The notes below the pieces were generated by a model. That model was not told the origin of the DNA, did not search any database, and worked only from the letters and a program-made list of their open reading frames with translations. This document shows, piece by piece, positions 46,064 to 55,230 of a stretch of DNA of 64,000 nucleotides; position 1 is the first letter of the stretch, and each line of letters begins with the position of its first letter. The position numbers and the translations under genes were made by a program. The DNA comes from Sulfotelmatobacter sp963788225 (lineage in GTDB: Bacteria > Acidobacteriota > Terriglobia > Terriglobales > Acidobacteriaceae): NCBI GenBank assembly GCA_963788225.1, contig CAWBGI010000002.1:1612001-1676000 (forward strand). The letters are read 5' to 3'.

Positions 46064-46098
46064 CTAAGTTTTGTGAGCGGAATGCCCATCGCCGCCTT

Positions 46099-47069
46099 TT
46101 GCCGGCTCGGCATAAACCGACTATTGATGGGACGTCGTTAATGCCGCTTTCGCGCCATTCCGCTGGACAGTCTGGACCTCGGAATATGAGTTTGTCTGCA
46201 GCCTCCGCCGAATCCGAACCGGTTCGCATCGGGTCGGCCGGGGCTGAAGAAAGTGGGGAAGGCCTTGCCGTTCGGAAGATGGCCACTGTGATGAAGAGAG
46301 CTTTGAGGGGAGCGCTTCGCTGGGGAACTGTTTTGGCGCAAGTCGCCGCGTACCCGCTGAGTGCGGGATCAAAGGTTCGCCGCCGGAAGTTCCGTCTCGC
46401 TGCGGAAGCTTTGAAGCATCAACTGCCGCTGGTTTCGCTTTCGAAGATCATTAACCCAAATTAGTAGACCAAGACACGATCTCATTGAAGGCATTGCCTG
46501 AGCATCAACACAACTGCTCCATTCTCGAACTCTTTACGCTGGCTGCACTGGCGCGGGCTGTGAACCCGTCGCTTTGTCTCGAAATCGGGACCTACGACGG
46601 CCGCAGCGCCCTGGCCATTGCATCGAATTGCAACTCGACGGCCCGAGTAGTAACCATGAATCTCCCTCCGGCCTATCTAAAGGAACACCCGGATAAGAGG
46701 GAAGTCGTTGACGTGAAACTTTCGGCGAAAGTCAAGAGCGGCGAGCGATGGGTGGGCCACCAGGAATCACATCGGATCGAGCAGATTTTTGCCGACTCTC
46801 TGCAATTTGATTTTGCTTCGATAGGGCAGCCACAGTTCATCTTTATTGATGGCGCTCACGACAGTCTGAGCGTCCAGTCGGACAGCGAGAACGCTCTCCG
46901 CGTGATTGACCGGCGGAGAGGTGTTATCGCGTGGCATGATGCCCGCGACTACGGTGTGGGACCGACTCTAAGAAAATTGTACGGCCAGGGTTACCCGGTG
47001 TGCATCATTGAGCACACAAATATCGCGGTAATGCTTTTTGAAGGCGGCGCCGCCGTCCGGCTGGGTTGA
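46099..47069 (+). pseudogene. Class I methyltransferase (Methyltransf_24-like), split by a single-base frameshift
   Basis: Two frames make up one gene. The first (46099-46464) ends LKHQLPLVSLSKIINPN and stops. The second continues as PKLVDQDTISLKALPEHQ, then LCLEIGTYDGRSALAIA (SAM motif I) and FIFIDGAHDSLSV, to a stop at 47069. The join is at the C-run 46455-46457: one missing C would give INPKLVDQ. N-terminal segments of this kind precede the same methyltransferase domain in EPS-locus proteins. The start is uncertain; ATG codons at 46279 or 46291 give a usual-sized protein of about 260 residues. An independent short protein starting at the TTG at 46485 is the less likely reading. Confidence 0.7.
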
Positions 47070-47096
47070 TTCCTGACGCACTAAGGAGCTTAAGCG

Positions 47097-48278
47097 ATGA
47101 GGGTCGTCCATTACCTGCAGGGTCGAGCCAACCCCAACGGCACGAACGGCGGTGACCGAGTCATTCACAACCTGGCGAAGTGTATGGCCGACCTGGGCGC
47201 TCGAGTGTTTGTATTCGGGCTGTCTGAGAAAGCTCCCCTCACGAACGGCCGCACCGTGGTTCAAAACTTCCACCCGCCACGAGATCCCCTTTCGCTGCCC
47301 TCAATCCTCACGAATAGGCTCCGCGAAATTAAGCCGGATGTCGTCCATTTTCATGGCGTGTGGACCCCTAGGACCGCGCGGTTGGCTCAATGGCTGCGCC
47401 GTCAGGATATTCCTTACGCGATCTCCCCCCACGGCGGGCTCATGGAGGGAGTGCTATCGCGCGGCCGGATAAAGAAGGGTGCGTATCTCGCGCTCTTGGG
47501 ACGACCCTTTTTGCGCGGTGCATCGCTCATGCACTGCATCAGTCAAGCCGAGGCTGATGAGGTCCGTCCCTTTAGCGGAGACGTACCTGCCGTGGTGGCC
47601 CCACACGGGCTTGAGGGTACGGATCCCGTATCGGTCAACCGCAGTGCTCTCCGTCGTGAGCATCCGAAATTGAAGGGCAAGAGGATTTTTGGGTTTCTCG
47701 GCCGGCTGGATCCGGCGCAAAAGGGGCTCGACCTGGTGGTTGAAGCCTGCGCGCGAATTCGCCCCAGCTTGAGCAATGCCGTTGTGATCCTTGCGGGACC
47801 AGACTGGAGAGATAGAACGCTGGCCCTACGAGGCAAGGTCACGGAACTGGGTCTCCAGGACACGGTGCTGTTCGTGGGGCCGAAAATGTGCCAGGATAAA
47901 TTCAACTTTCTGGCGTCCTGTGATGTCTTTATCCACCCTTCCAGATGGGAGGCCGGGGTTCCTTTTTCAGTTCTGGATGCTTTGGAATTGGCCAGACCCT
48001 GCTTGGTCTCGAACGGCCGCTTTTTCGGCGATTTTTTCGAACGCCACGCCGCGGGAATGCAAGTTCTGCCGACCACGGCCGGAATTGCAGAGGGGTTACG
48101 GTATTTTTCCCAGGCCAGCAGGGACGAGTTGGACGCATTGGGAGCTACTGGACGGGAGGCAGTGCTGCGAGAGTTCTCCTGGGAACGCTCCGCGCAGACG
48201 CTTCTTCAGGCCTATGACCGCCAACATAAGTCGCTATCGACGAAGGAAGAACACAGCGGTGCGCCGGCCGTTGCTTGA
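47097..48278 (+). CDS. Glycosyltransferase family 4
   Basis: A 393-residue GT-B enzyme with AAGGAG nine bases before the ATG. The acceptor domain has NPNGTNGGDRVIHNLAKCM, VVHFHGVWTPRTARLAQWL and YAISPHGGLMEG. The donor domain has FGFLGRLDPAQKGLDLVVEA and FIHPSRWEAGVPFSVLDALE. The SPHGGL region is shared by GT4 enzymes of capsule and EPS clusters. It probably adds a repeat-unit sugar or a side branch. It is followed by another, frameshifted, GT4 gene. Confidence 0.87.
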   Translation: MRVVHYLQGRANPNGTNGGDRVIHNLAKCMADLGARVFVFGLSEKAPLTNGRTVVQNFHPPRDPLSLPSILTNRLREIKPDVVHFHGVWTPRTARLAQWLRRQDIPYAISPHGGLMEGVLSRGRIKKGAYLALLGRPFLRGASLMHCISQAEADEVRPFSGDVPAVVAPHGLEGTDPVSVNRSALRREHPKLKGKRIFGFLGRLDPAQKGLDLVVEACARIRPSLSNAVVILAGPDWRDRTLALRGKVTELGLQDTVLFVGPKMCQDKFNFLASCDVFIHPSRWEAGVPFSVLDALELARPCLVSNGRFFGDFFERHAAGMQVLPTTAGIAEGLRYFSQASRDELDALGATGREAVLREFSWERSAQTLLQAYDRQHKSLSTKEEHSGAPAVA

Positions 48279-48443
48279 CGCTCATTGCAGGTTCCGAGCG
48301 AGCTTCGATTGACATTGTTCTGTTGCTAAGCGCCGCCTTCACACTTCATTAATATCAATGGGTGTGCTTCGTAATCGGCGCGGGCTTCAGCGGTAAGAGT
48401 CAGCCTGCAAGACGGGAAATTCTTTAGAGAGGAGCAATGGCCG

Positions 48444-49560
48444 ATGAGAGTGTTACACATTTCGGGTGATGCACAAGTCGGCGGCATCGAGAGCTTTCTA
48501 ATTACTCTGGCCCGAAATAAAGCCGTTGACCAGACCTCAACTCATGAATTCGCCTTCACAACTGAAGGGCCAGCCATCGAGACGATTCGCCTCACCGGAA
48601 GCTCAGGTGCACTATCTCGGAGGCAACGCTTCGTATAAAGATTCGAAAGCGCTGCTTCTGGCCCGCCGACGGCTCGATGAGATCTGCAGAAAATACAAAT
48701 ATGACGTGGGGATCTTTCACAACAATCCCTATCTGGTTGCGGCATTCGCGGATGTGTTGTGGCGGCGGAAGGTGAAGATGGTCCGCTATTTTCACAACGA
48801 GACCCATCCGACTTCAAGACTCGAACGAATCGTGCGCCATGTTCACACCCGTTTCCTCGACCTCTCAGTCTTCGACAGCAACTTCTTGCGCAAGTGTATG
48901 CCCGATAAAAAGGGCACTGTTGTGTATTACCCAGTGGACAGGCAAATCGAACTGACCGATGAGGAACGAAATGAAATTCGTTTCCGATTCGCCACTCCAA
49001 CTGAACACCCGCTCGTTATACAAGTGTGCAGGATGGCTGAGAGAAAAGGCCATTCGCATCTCCTGCGGGCGCTTGCCACCTTGAAATTCCTGCCCTGGAC
49101 ATGTTGGATCGTCGGAGGCCCACAGAGAGAAAAAGAAATCCCTTACCTCGATAACCTTAAGAGCCTCACAAGCGAGCTGGGGATTGCCGACCGCGTTCGC
49201 TTTCTCGGCACGAGAATTGATGTCCCCGAACTGCTGGCAGCGGCCGACATCTTTTGCCATCCGAATACCTATCCTCCCGAACCCTTTGGTATTGCCTTTG
49301 TTGAAGCATTGCAGGCAGGCTTACCCGTGGTCACGAGTGCTATGGGGGGGGCCGTGGAGATTGTCTCCGAGCAGTGCGGATTTCTCGTGCCCCCGGAGGA
49401 CAACGTCGCTCTGGCTGGTGCTCTCAGAAGGCTGTTGACCGAGAATCGCCTTCGCCAGGAAATGAGCGCGTCGGCCAGGGCGCGTGGCGAGACGTTTAAG
49501 GCCAGCGTGCAAATTCCTCTCCTGAATGCGGCTCTTACTACGGCCTTGGCGAGCAGCTAG
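48444..49560 (+). pseudogene. Glycosyltransferase family 4, split by a single-base frameshift
   Basis: The N-terminus is at 48444, MRVLHISGDAQVGGIESFLI, with GAGGAG ten bases upstream. That frame ends at 48638. From about 48598 the +1 frame continues EAQVHYLGGNASYKDSKALL and runs to 49560. It includes IQVCRMAERKGHSHLLRALA and NTYPPEPFGIAFVEALQAGL, the donor-site motif. Removing one G of 48597-48598 gives a 371-residue GT4 protein without other damage. The downstream frame starting at 48526 would lack the first beta strand and is not a sensible separate gene. The cause is real mutation or sequencing error. Confidence 0.78.
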
Positions 49561-49672
49561 CTGATACTTCTTAAATGCGCATGTACTGCGCGGTATTTCG
49601 GTGCGTCGTTAAGCTAAGCATTTCTGTTCTCTGTTTCAGACATCAAAGCGCGCCCCCGAGAAGTTGAAGTTG

Positions 49673-51136
49673 ATGACAATTTCTAAAGCTAAGACCTTTC
49701 GCAACATCATCTACACCCTCTTTGCTAAGGGGATAACCCTGGTTTGTGTGGCGCTGACCACGACAGTTGTGGCCAGAAACCTCAGCGCAAGTGACTACGG
49801 ACTTGTAGGGTTTGCAGCTATTATCATCGGCTTCTTGTTTCAATTCTCCGAGATGGGATTGATCCACGCCGCCGTCCGCCGGCCGGTGCTTCAGGCTCGC
49901 AGCCTTCAAACGGCGTTTACTCTCAAAATCATTCTCGGGTGTGGCGCGTTTGTTGCCGCTCTGTTAATCGCCCCGTTCGCCCGCCATTTTCTAGACCACC
50001 CGGCCACCAGCAACGTGATTCGGATTTTGGCACTGAATTTCTTGCTGACCACGATCGGGTTTGTTCCCCGGATCGTATTGACCCGTGAAATGAATTACCG
50101 CGCGTTGATGATCCCAGCAGTCGCAGGATCGGTGGTTCAGTGTATTGTGGCGGTTGTCCTGGTCCTTTCCGGGTGGACTTTTTGGGCGGTCGTCATCGCA
50201 AACGTCGCGGCAGCTCTTGCCACTGGCGTTGTCATCCAGTTCACGAAACGAATTCCCGTTCGTTTCCACTGGGATTGGCCCGATGCAAAAGAATTCTTAC
50301 GGTTCTGCTTACCTTTGGTAGGAAGTGGTGTGCTGACATTTCTGATATTGAATTTAGATAATTTTCTGGTTGGCACCTCCCTGGGACTCACCCAACTGGG
50401 ATATTATGCACTCGCATTCACCTGGTCCACCTTCATCGTCAGGCTTTTGAACGATACCGTTAACAGCGTGATGCTGCCGACGCTTTCGGCGATCCAGAAT
50501 GACCCCGCGGCTATACGGCGATGGTATCTAAAAACTATTGACTTGACAGCGTTTATCGGAGTAATCGCCAACACAACCCTGCTGACAAACGCGCACTGGT
50601 TCCTAACTTTCCTTGGCAAGGGCACTGACAAGTGGCTGGCGGCGGAACCATCTCTGCAGATCCTGTGCATTTATGGAATGCTGCGCTCTTGCATCGAACC
50701 GATAGGCTCATGCCTGGTGGCGCTCGGAGACACCAAAACGCTTTTGCGCGGCAACGCGCTGATCGGAGTGGCGGAAGTATTTTTGCTCGTGCTTGCATTG
50801 CGATCGGGGCGGATAGAAATGGTCGCCGCAGCCGTGCTCGTCGCCTACACCAGCGCAGCATTTGTTTATTTGCCATTTTTGGGCCGCGAATTATCGATTG
50901 GTATTCCGGACATGGTCGCTCGGATTTGGCCGTTGGGCCCGGCGTTAGTTATCGGTTGCCTTGCAACGTCTCTTCTGCCAGCGTCGCTCGGCAGCACTAT
51001 CTTTGGGCTCGCCACTAGGGGATTGTTCACCGCTTTGGTCGTTGCGTTGTCACATGGGCTTTGCACACGCTTCCGTTGCTTCCACGAGGCGAGGGGAATG
51101 ATTGTGCCAAACCTGGCTCGTATCCGGGCAATGTGA
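49673..51136 (+). CDS. Oligosaccharide flippase (lipopolysaccharide/EPS exporter, Wzx-like)
   Basis: A 487-residue MOP-superfamily protein with about twelve to fourteen helices, starting at the ATG at 49673 (a TTG is nine bases earlier). Typical stretches are IIYTLFAKGITLVCVALTTT, ARNLSASDYGLVGFAAIIIG and NLDNFLVGTSLGLTQLGYYA. The SASDYGLVGFA motif is shared with WzxC/colanic-acid-type exporters. It differs clearly from the flippase at 12.1 kb, so the locus may export two lipid-linked products, or one system may be acquired. It lies between glycosyltransferases. Confidence 0.87.
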   Translation: MTISKAKTFRNIIYTLFAKGITLVCVALTTTVVARNLSASDYGLVGFAAIIIGFLFQFSEMGLIHAAVRRPVLQARSLQTAFTLKIILGCGAFVAALLIAPFARHFLDHPATSNVIRILALNFLLTTIGFVPRIVLTREMNYRALMIPAVAGSVVQCIVAVVLVLSGWTFWAVVIANVAAALATGVVIQFTKRIPVRFHWDWPDAKEFLRFCLPLVGSGVLTFLILNLDNFLVGTSLGLTQLGYYALAFTWSTFIVRLLNDTVNSVMLPTLSAIQNDPAAIRRWYLKTIDLTAFIGVIANTTLLTNAHWFLTFLGKGTDKWLAAEPSLQILCIYGMLRSCIEPIGSCLVALGDTKTLLRGNALIGVAEVFLLVLALRSGRIEMVAAAVLVAYTSAAFVYLPFLGRELSIGIPDMVARIWPLGPALVIGCLATSLLPASLGSTIFGLATRGLFTALVVALSHGLCTRFRCFHEARGMIVPNLARIRAM

Positions 51137-51179
51137 GCGCGAAATTCTTGGCAGGTATGATAGGGAAAGGTAATCGGGT

Positions 51180-52178
51180 ATGTTCGGCCTAAATGATCTT
51201 GAGCTGCCGCAACGAGTCGCCGATTCGAACATGCCGACATCCGCCAATATTCGCGTAGCCGTGTGCATTTGCACCTTTAGACGTCAGAAGCTTTTGCGCG
51301 AAACTCTAAGCGGCATTGCAAAACTAGCCTTCCGCAAGGTTCCGGTTCCCCAATTAGAAATCATAGTGGTGGACACCCCAGACGACTCCGGAAGCGCGCA
51401 GGAGATCTGCGAAACCGCCTCCTTGCCTTGGCCTGTCAAGTATGTGGTCGAGCCGAGGCGCGGACTTACTTATGCGCGAAACCGCGCCATCGCTGAGGCC
51501 GGTCCGGTGGACTTTGTTGCTTTAATCGACGATGACGAAGTTCCTTCTCCCCAATGGCTGGACGAGCATTTGTGGGCACAAGCCGAGTTCGCCGCCGACG
51601 TCGTGTCCGGTCCGGCATTGCCAAAATATGCTTCCGAAGTTGCCGACTGGGTGAAGAGTGGAGGGTTTTTTGACCGGCAGGTTCGTGTTACGGGCACTCA
51701 GCGGAGAGCCTGCCCCACCAACAATGTGCTGGTCGGAACTCGCGTATTCCAGCGAGTACCGAAGTTCGACGACACGTTTGCGTTGTCTGGAGCCGAAGAC
51801 ATAGATTTCTTCCTCCGGGTCTCGAAGGCTGGGTACAGGATCGTGTGGTCGCAGGAAGCTGTCGTGTTTGAATCGGTTTCTGCAAAACGTGGGAGCGTCG
51901 CCTGGATTCTACGTCGAGAGTACCAAACCGGAAACGGCTGCATTTTCGCCGAAGCCGCCCTCGATAACCGCCTGCGCAGTTGGATACTGCGGTTTTCCAA
52001 AGCTTGGGGGCACATTTTAATCGGATCCGGCAACGCAATTGGGTGGTCCGTTTTGTTGGATAAACCGGGTGTAGTCCGCGATCTTCGGCGAGTAAGCCTG
52101 GGAATTGGCATGCTTGCGGCTCTCATTGGCCACCGATTCCTTGCTTATCAATATGTGCCAGTGGACCAGGGAGATTAG
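51180..52178 (+). CDS. Glycosyltransferase family 2
   Basis: A 332-residue GT-A enzyme. It has VAVCICTFRRQKLLRETLSG, LEIIVVDTPDDSGSAQEIC, EPRRGLTYARNRAIAEA and the metal-binding ALIDDDEVPSPQWLDEHL. The later GAEDIDFFLRVSKAGYRIVW is the usual ED(x) catalytic region of inverting GT2 enzymes. A weakly hydrophobic C-terminal end could associate with the membrane. GGGAAAGG lies upstream of the ATG. It is a repeat-unit or side-chain transferase; the sugar is unknown. Confidence 0.87.
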   Translation: MFGLNDLELPQRVADSNMPTSANIRVAVCICTFRRQKLLRETLSGIAKLAFRKVPVPQLEIIVVDTPDDSGSAQEICETASLPWPVKYVVEPRRGLTYARNRAIAEAGPVDFVALIDDDEVPSPQWLDEHLWAQAEFAADVVSGPALPKYASEVADWVKSGGFFDRQVRVTGTQRRACPTNNVLVGTRVFQRVPKFDDTFALSGAEDIDFFLRVSKAGYRIVWSQEAVVFESVSAKRGSVAWILRREYQTGNGCIFAEAALDNRLRSWILRFSKAWGHILIGSGNAIGWSVLLDKPGVVRDLRRVSLGIGMLAALIGHRFLAYQYVPVDQGD

Positions 52179-52217
52179 GAGCGGGACGCTTAATGCTCGC
52201 GCGCGAAAGGGGATCAG

Positions 52218-52974
52218 ATGAAGATTCGTCGCCGGATTCGCCAATTTCTTTCTCATACTCCGCCGTTCGATGCCGCGTATAGCTGGTCTCTGTTTGTTTT
52301 TCGGCATGCTTATTGGCAGAAAGTTTCTGACGATCATGAGCTTTCCCGACAGTTCGTTCACAAGGGATCTCTGGTTTTCGACATTGGCGCCAACGTGGGA
52401 GACATGACTCGTTGCTTTTTGTCTCTCGGCGCACGGCACGTGATTGCGATCGAGCCTTCGCCTCGGTGCCTGGAGTACTTGCGCAAAATTCCTGGACCGA
52501 CCGCCGTTGTGCCATGTGCGGCCGCAGCCAAGTGGGAACCGCGACAATGCACGTATCGAATGCCACCCCAGCGCTTTCAACCCTCTCCGACAAGTGGCTC
52601 CAGATTGTGCAACAGACAGAACGATTCAGCGGTTCCGTCTGGGACGAAGTGATCTCCGTGCCCACCGTCACCATCGATGCCCTCATCGCGGAATATGGCA
52701 AGCCGGATTTCATCAAAATTGATGTGGAAGGATTCGAGTCCGAGGTGCTTAACGGCCTTACCACCTTGCCCTGCCCGCTGAGTTTCGAGTTCAACAGCGA
52801 ATGGCGAGAGGCGATCGAAATTTGCTTAGCGAAGCCTGCCTCGCCAACGCAAGATTCAATTTTGCCGTCCGCAGCCGCATGGTGTTGCCCCGATGGGTGG
52901 ATCGCGACCAATTGCTGGCATCGTTGAAGGGCATAGCCGGAGATATCTTTGCCGCGCCCATCGCCGCTTCCTGA
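52218..52974 (+). pseudogene. FkbM-family methyltransferase with two frameshifts
   Basis: Three successive frames build one FkbM-type protein. Frame one (from 52218) has SLVFDIGANVGDMTRCFLSL and VIAIEPSP. Near 52532 one base is missing after the AAG codon, and frame two gives VGTATMHVSNATPALSTLS and KPDFIKIDVEGFESEVLNGL, the family signature. In the T-run at 52821-52823 a second base is missing, and frame three gives LLSEACLANARFNFAVRSRM to the stop at 52974. The restored length is about 252 residues, normal for FkbM O-methyltransferases of EPS loci. As written, neither of the two longer open frames encodes a complete enzyme. Confidence 0.75.
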
Positions 52975-53009
52975 GTATCTGGGCTTAAGTAGAAAATTGT
53001 GAGCCAGCT

Positions 53010-53624
53010 ATGAGCGTGTTAACGTCCGCACCGATAGTTAGGAATGTAGCCCGCGTCTTTTCCCGACAGCGCGACAAAGATATCCGTGCTTGCATCTTGA
53101 GCCGGCTTCGCAGTCATGCCGTCTGTGCTGAGATTGGCGTCTATAAGGGAGATTTCTCCGAGCTGATTTTGGAGCGCGAACCGGCGAAGCTGCATCTTGT
53201 CGATCCGTGGAAATTCGAGATAGACCCCGCTTACGCAGGCAGTTGGTACGGTGGAACCTTGGGGAAAAACCAGGCTAAGATGGACAACATCTACAAGTCT
53301 GTTCTAAGCCGCTTCCGCTCGAAGATCAGATCCGGAGTTGTTGAAGTTCATCGGAACACGTCCGCGGAGTCTTGCTCTCGATTTTCTGACAACTACTTCG
53401 ACTGGATTTACATTGATGGAAACCACCGGTATGAATTCGTGAAACTGGAGTTGGAGTTGTTCCTGCCAAAAGTCAAGCTGCACGGCCTGGTGGCTGGAGA
53501 TGACTACGGTAATCCTGGCTGGTGGCAAGACGGTGTAACCAAGGCCGTCGATGAAGCCATTGCGGGTGGTCGGTTTGAAAAAATCCTTATAGAGAATCAT
53601 CAGTTTCTTCTGAGGAAGATCTAG
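53010..53624 (+). CDS. Class I SAM-dependent methyltransferase (Methyltransf_24-like)
   Basis: A 204-residue methyltransferase. SAM motif I is in AVCAEIGVYKGDFSELILER, with LHLVDPWKFE as the acidic post-I strand. FDWIYIDGNHRYEFVKLELE is the IDGNH motif, found in the same group as the broken gene at 46 kb. The C-terminal GLVAGDDYGNPGWWQDGVTK is also typical. Enzymes of this kind sit in EPS and glycan clusters and probably O-methylate sugars. The ATG is 35 bases after the FkbM gene. Confidence 0.8.
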   Translation: MSVLTSAPIVRNVARVFSRQRDKDIRACILSRLRSHAVCAEIGVYKGDFSELILEREPAKLHLVDPWKFEIDPAYAGSWYGGTLGKNQAKMDNIYKSVLSRFRSKIRSGVVEVHRNTSAESCSRFSDNYFDWIYIDGNHRYEFVKLELELFLPKVKLHGLVAGDDYGNPGWWQDGVTKAVDEAIAGGRFEKILIENHQFLLRKI

Positions 53625-53770
53625 ATCGTCACTCCCTCTGAACCCTCGACTTAAAACTCGGTTCCTGCACTCCGTACTCTTCAACGATATGGGTTCAGTC
53701 TGCGGTTGATCAAGTCGATCGCAGCAGTTCCGCGACACTCGACAGCACGACGCAGATAATCGATAAGTTA

Positions 53771-55033
53771 ATGGATACGAAAAGGACCGCGTTCGGGATC
53801 TTACTTCTGGCATTAGTGGTCCGTTTAATTGCGATCGGGCTGTGGCGCGATACCAACTTCACTCACAAAGACCCTAGCGAGTATCTGTCGCTTGGACAGA
53901 ACATCCGCTTCCACAGTACGCTTTCATTCGGAACCCAGCATCAATGGGGGGAGGACGGCCAATTGAACACTGCCGGCCCATTTGTACCCACGGCCGCAAG
54001 GGCCCCGCTGTATCCGCTGATAATTGCGAGTTTGTGGTGGCATAAAGGACCTCCGTTGATGGAAATCCGGGTGGTGCAGGCGCTACTGGGGGGACTGACC
54101 GCGCTTTTGGTCTATTACATGGCCCTCGCTGTTTTCAGTCGCCGATGTGCGCTAGCTGCAGGTTTGGCGATGGCGCTGGCTCCCGCCAGTATTCATGTGA
54201 CGGCGAGTATCATGAGCGAAATTCTGTTTACGTTTCTACTGACCTTGGGGCTGTGGTTGTGGGGCCGACGGATAGGGTGGCTTGCCGGCATGGTGCTGGG
54301 AGCAGCCACCCTGACTCGTGCCGTTCTGATGCCGTTCATCCTCATGCTTGCGCTGATGGCGCTGGTCCACAAGTTCAATCGCGGACTTCACGCCAAAATT
54401 GTGCTTGGCGCCTTGGCGGTCGTACTCCCTTGGACCGTTCGAAACGCCGTCACCCAGCACGCTTTGGTCCCCATTGCCGTGCAAGGATGGGGTTCTAATC
54501 TGCTGTTCGCCACCGTCGATGTGCCATACGGTTCAGGAGATCCGTGGCTGTTGTACGGCGCCGATTCCACATTACTAAACATCCTCAAAACTACGCATTC
54601 GGAATCGGAGGCGGAACCGCAGATGGCGAGGGCGGCGTTGCAAATCATCTCACAGCACCCGCTCCACTGGTTCTGGGTTCGAACGAAACAATACCCGCGC
54701 CTTTTCATCGCCTCCCCGGCCTACCTGTACCAATTCGTTCCTCTTCCGCGACAAGTGATCAGGGGTATTTTCCTGTTCGGGGACTTCTTGTTACTGGTGC
54801 TGTCGTTCATCGGTGTGTTCATGGCGCGCCGGGAGTGGCGGCGGACTTACCACCTAGCGCTGTTTCCATTACTTCTGAGCATCATGCAGTTTCCCGTGCT
54901 CACGGACTGGCGCTATGGTATCCCGATGGTCCCCATGATGGTAATTTTTGCGGCGTTTGCTGCTTTCGAGGTCTTGTCACACGGAGTGAGAAGGAGGGAG
55001 GAAGGATATGTACGAGAGATTAGTCTCGTCTAG
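53771..55033 (+). CDS. GT39/ArnT-like membrane glycosyltransferase
   Basis: A 420-residue membrane protein of the PMT/ArnT superfamily. After the first helix comes DTNFTHKDPSEYLSLGQNI, with the acidic motif of polyprenyl-phosphate-sugar transferases, then TAARAPLYPLIIASLWW, whose RxPLYP is a hallmark of the family. About nine helices follow. It would use an undecaprenyl-phosphate sugar, perhaps made by the GT2 enzyme at 24.2 kb, on the periplasmic side to add a branch sugar to the polymer. It is shorter than ArnT and lacks a large soluble C-terminal domain. Confidence 0.82.
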   Translation: MDTKRTAFGILLLALVVRLIAIGLWRDTNFTHKDPSEYLSLGQNIRFHSTLSFGTQHQWGEDGQLNTAGPFVPTAARAPLYPLIIASLWWHKGPPLMEIRVVQALLGGLTALLVYYMALAVFSRRCALAAGLAMALAPASIHVTASIMSEILFTFLLTLGLWLWGRRIGWLAGMVLGAATLTRAVLMPFILMLALMALVHKFNRGLHAKIVLGALAVVLPWTVRNAVTQHALVPIAVQGWGSNLLFATVDVPYGSGDPWLLYGADSTLLNILKTTHSESEAEPQMARAALQIISQHPLHWFWVRTKQYPRLFIASPAYLYQFVPLPRQVIRGIFLFGDFLLLVLSFIGVFMARREWRRTYHLALFPLLLSIMQFPVLTDWRYGIPMVPMMVIFAAFAAFEVLSHGVRRREEGYVREISLV

Positions 55034-55230
55034 TGGAAATACTACTGGCTGCTTCGAAGATTGATTCGCAGTGACGACAAATGTTTCGGCGTCTGCGGCC
55101 ACGAGCAATCTGGCCGACACGGACCCTACTAAGGACGGCAAAAGCCAGTGCACGGGCTCTTGAGAAAATGGCCGGGTCACCGACTTTTCGATAGACTCCC
55201 TTCCACACGCACAACGACTAAGGTGCAAAA

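Noticed and set aside
48309..48337. TTGACA promoter-like sequence before the frameshifted GT4 gene
   Set aside because: No acceptable -10 element at the right spacing; the gene is probably part of the upstream operon.
55034..55230. Possible decayed gene between the GT39 and methyltransferase genes
   Set aside because: Several short frames look protein-like but none matches a known family or a neighbour; evidence is too weak.
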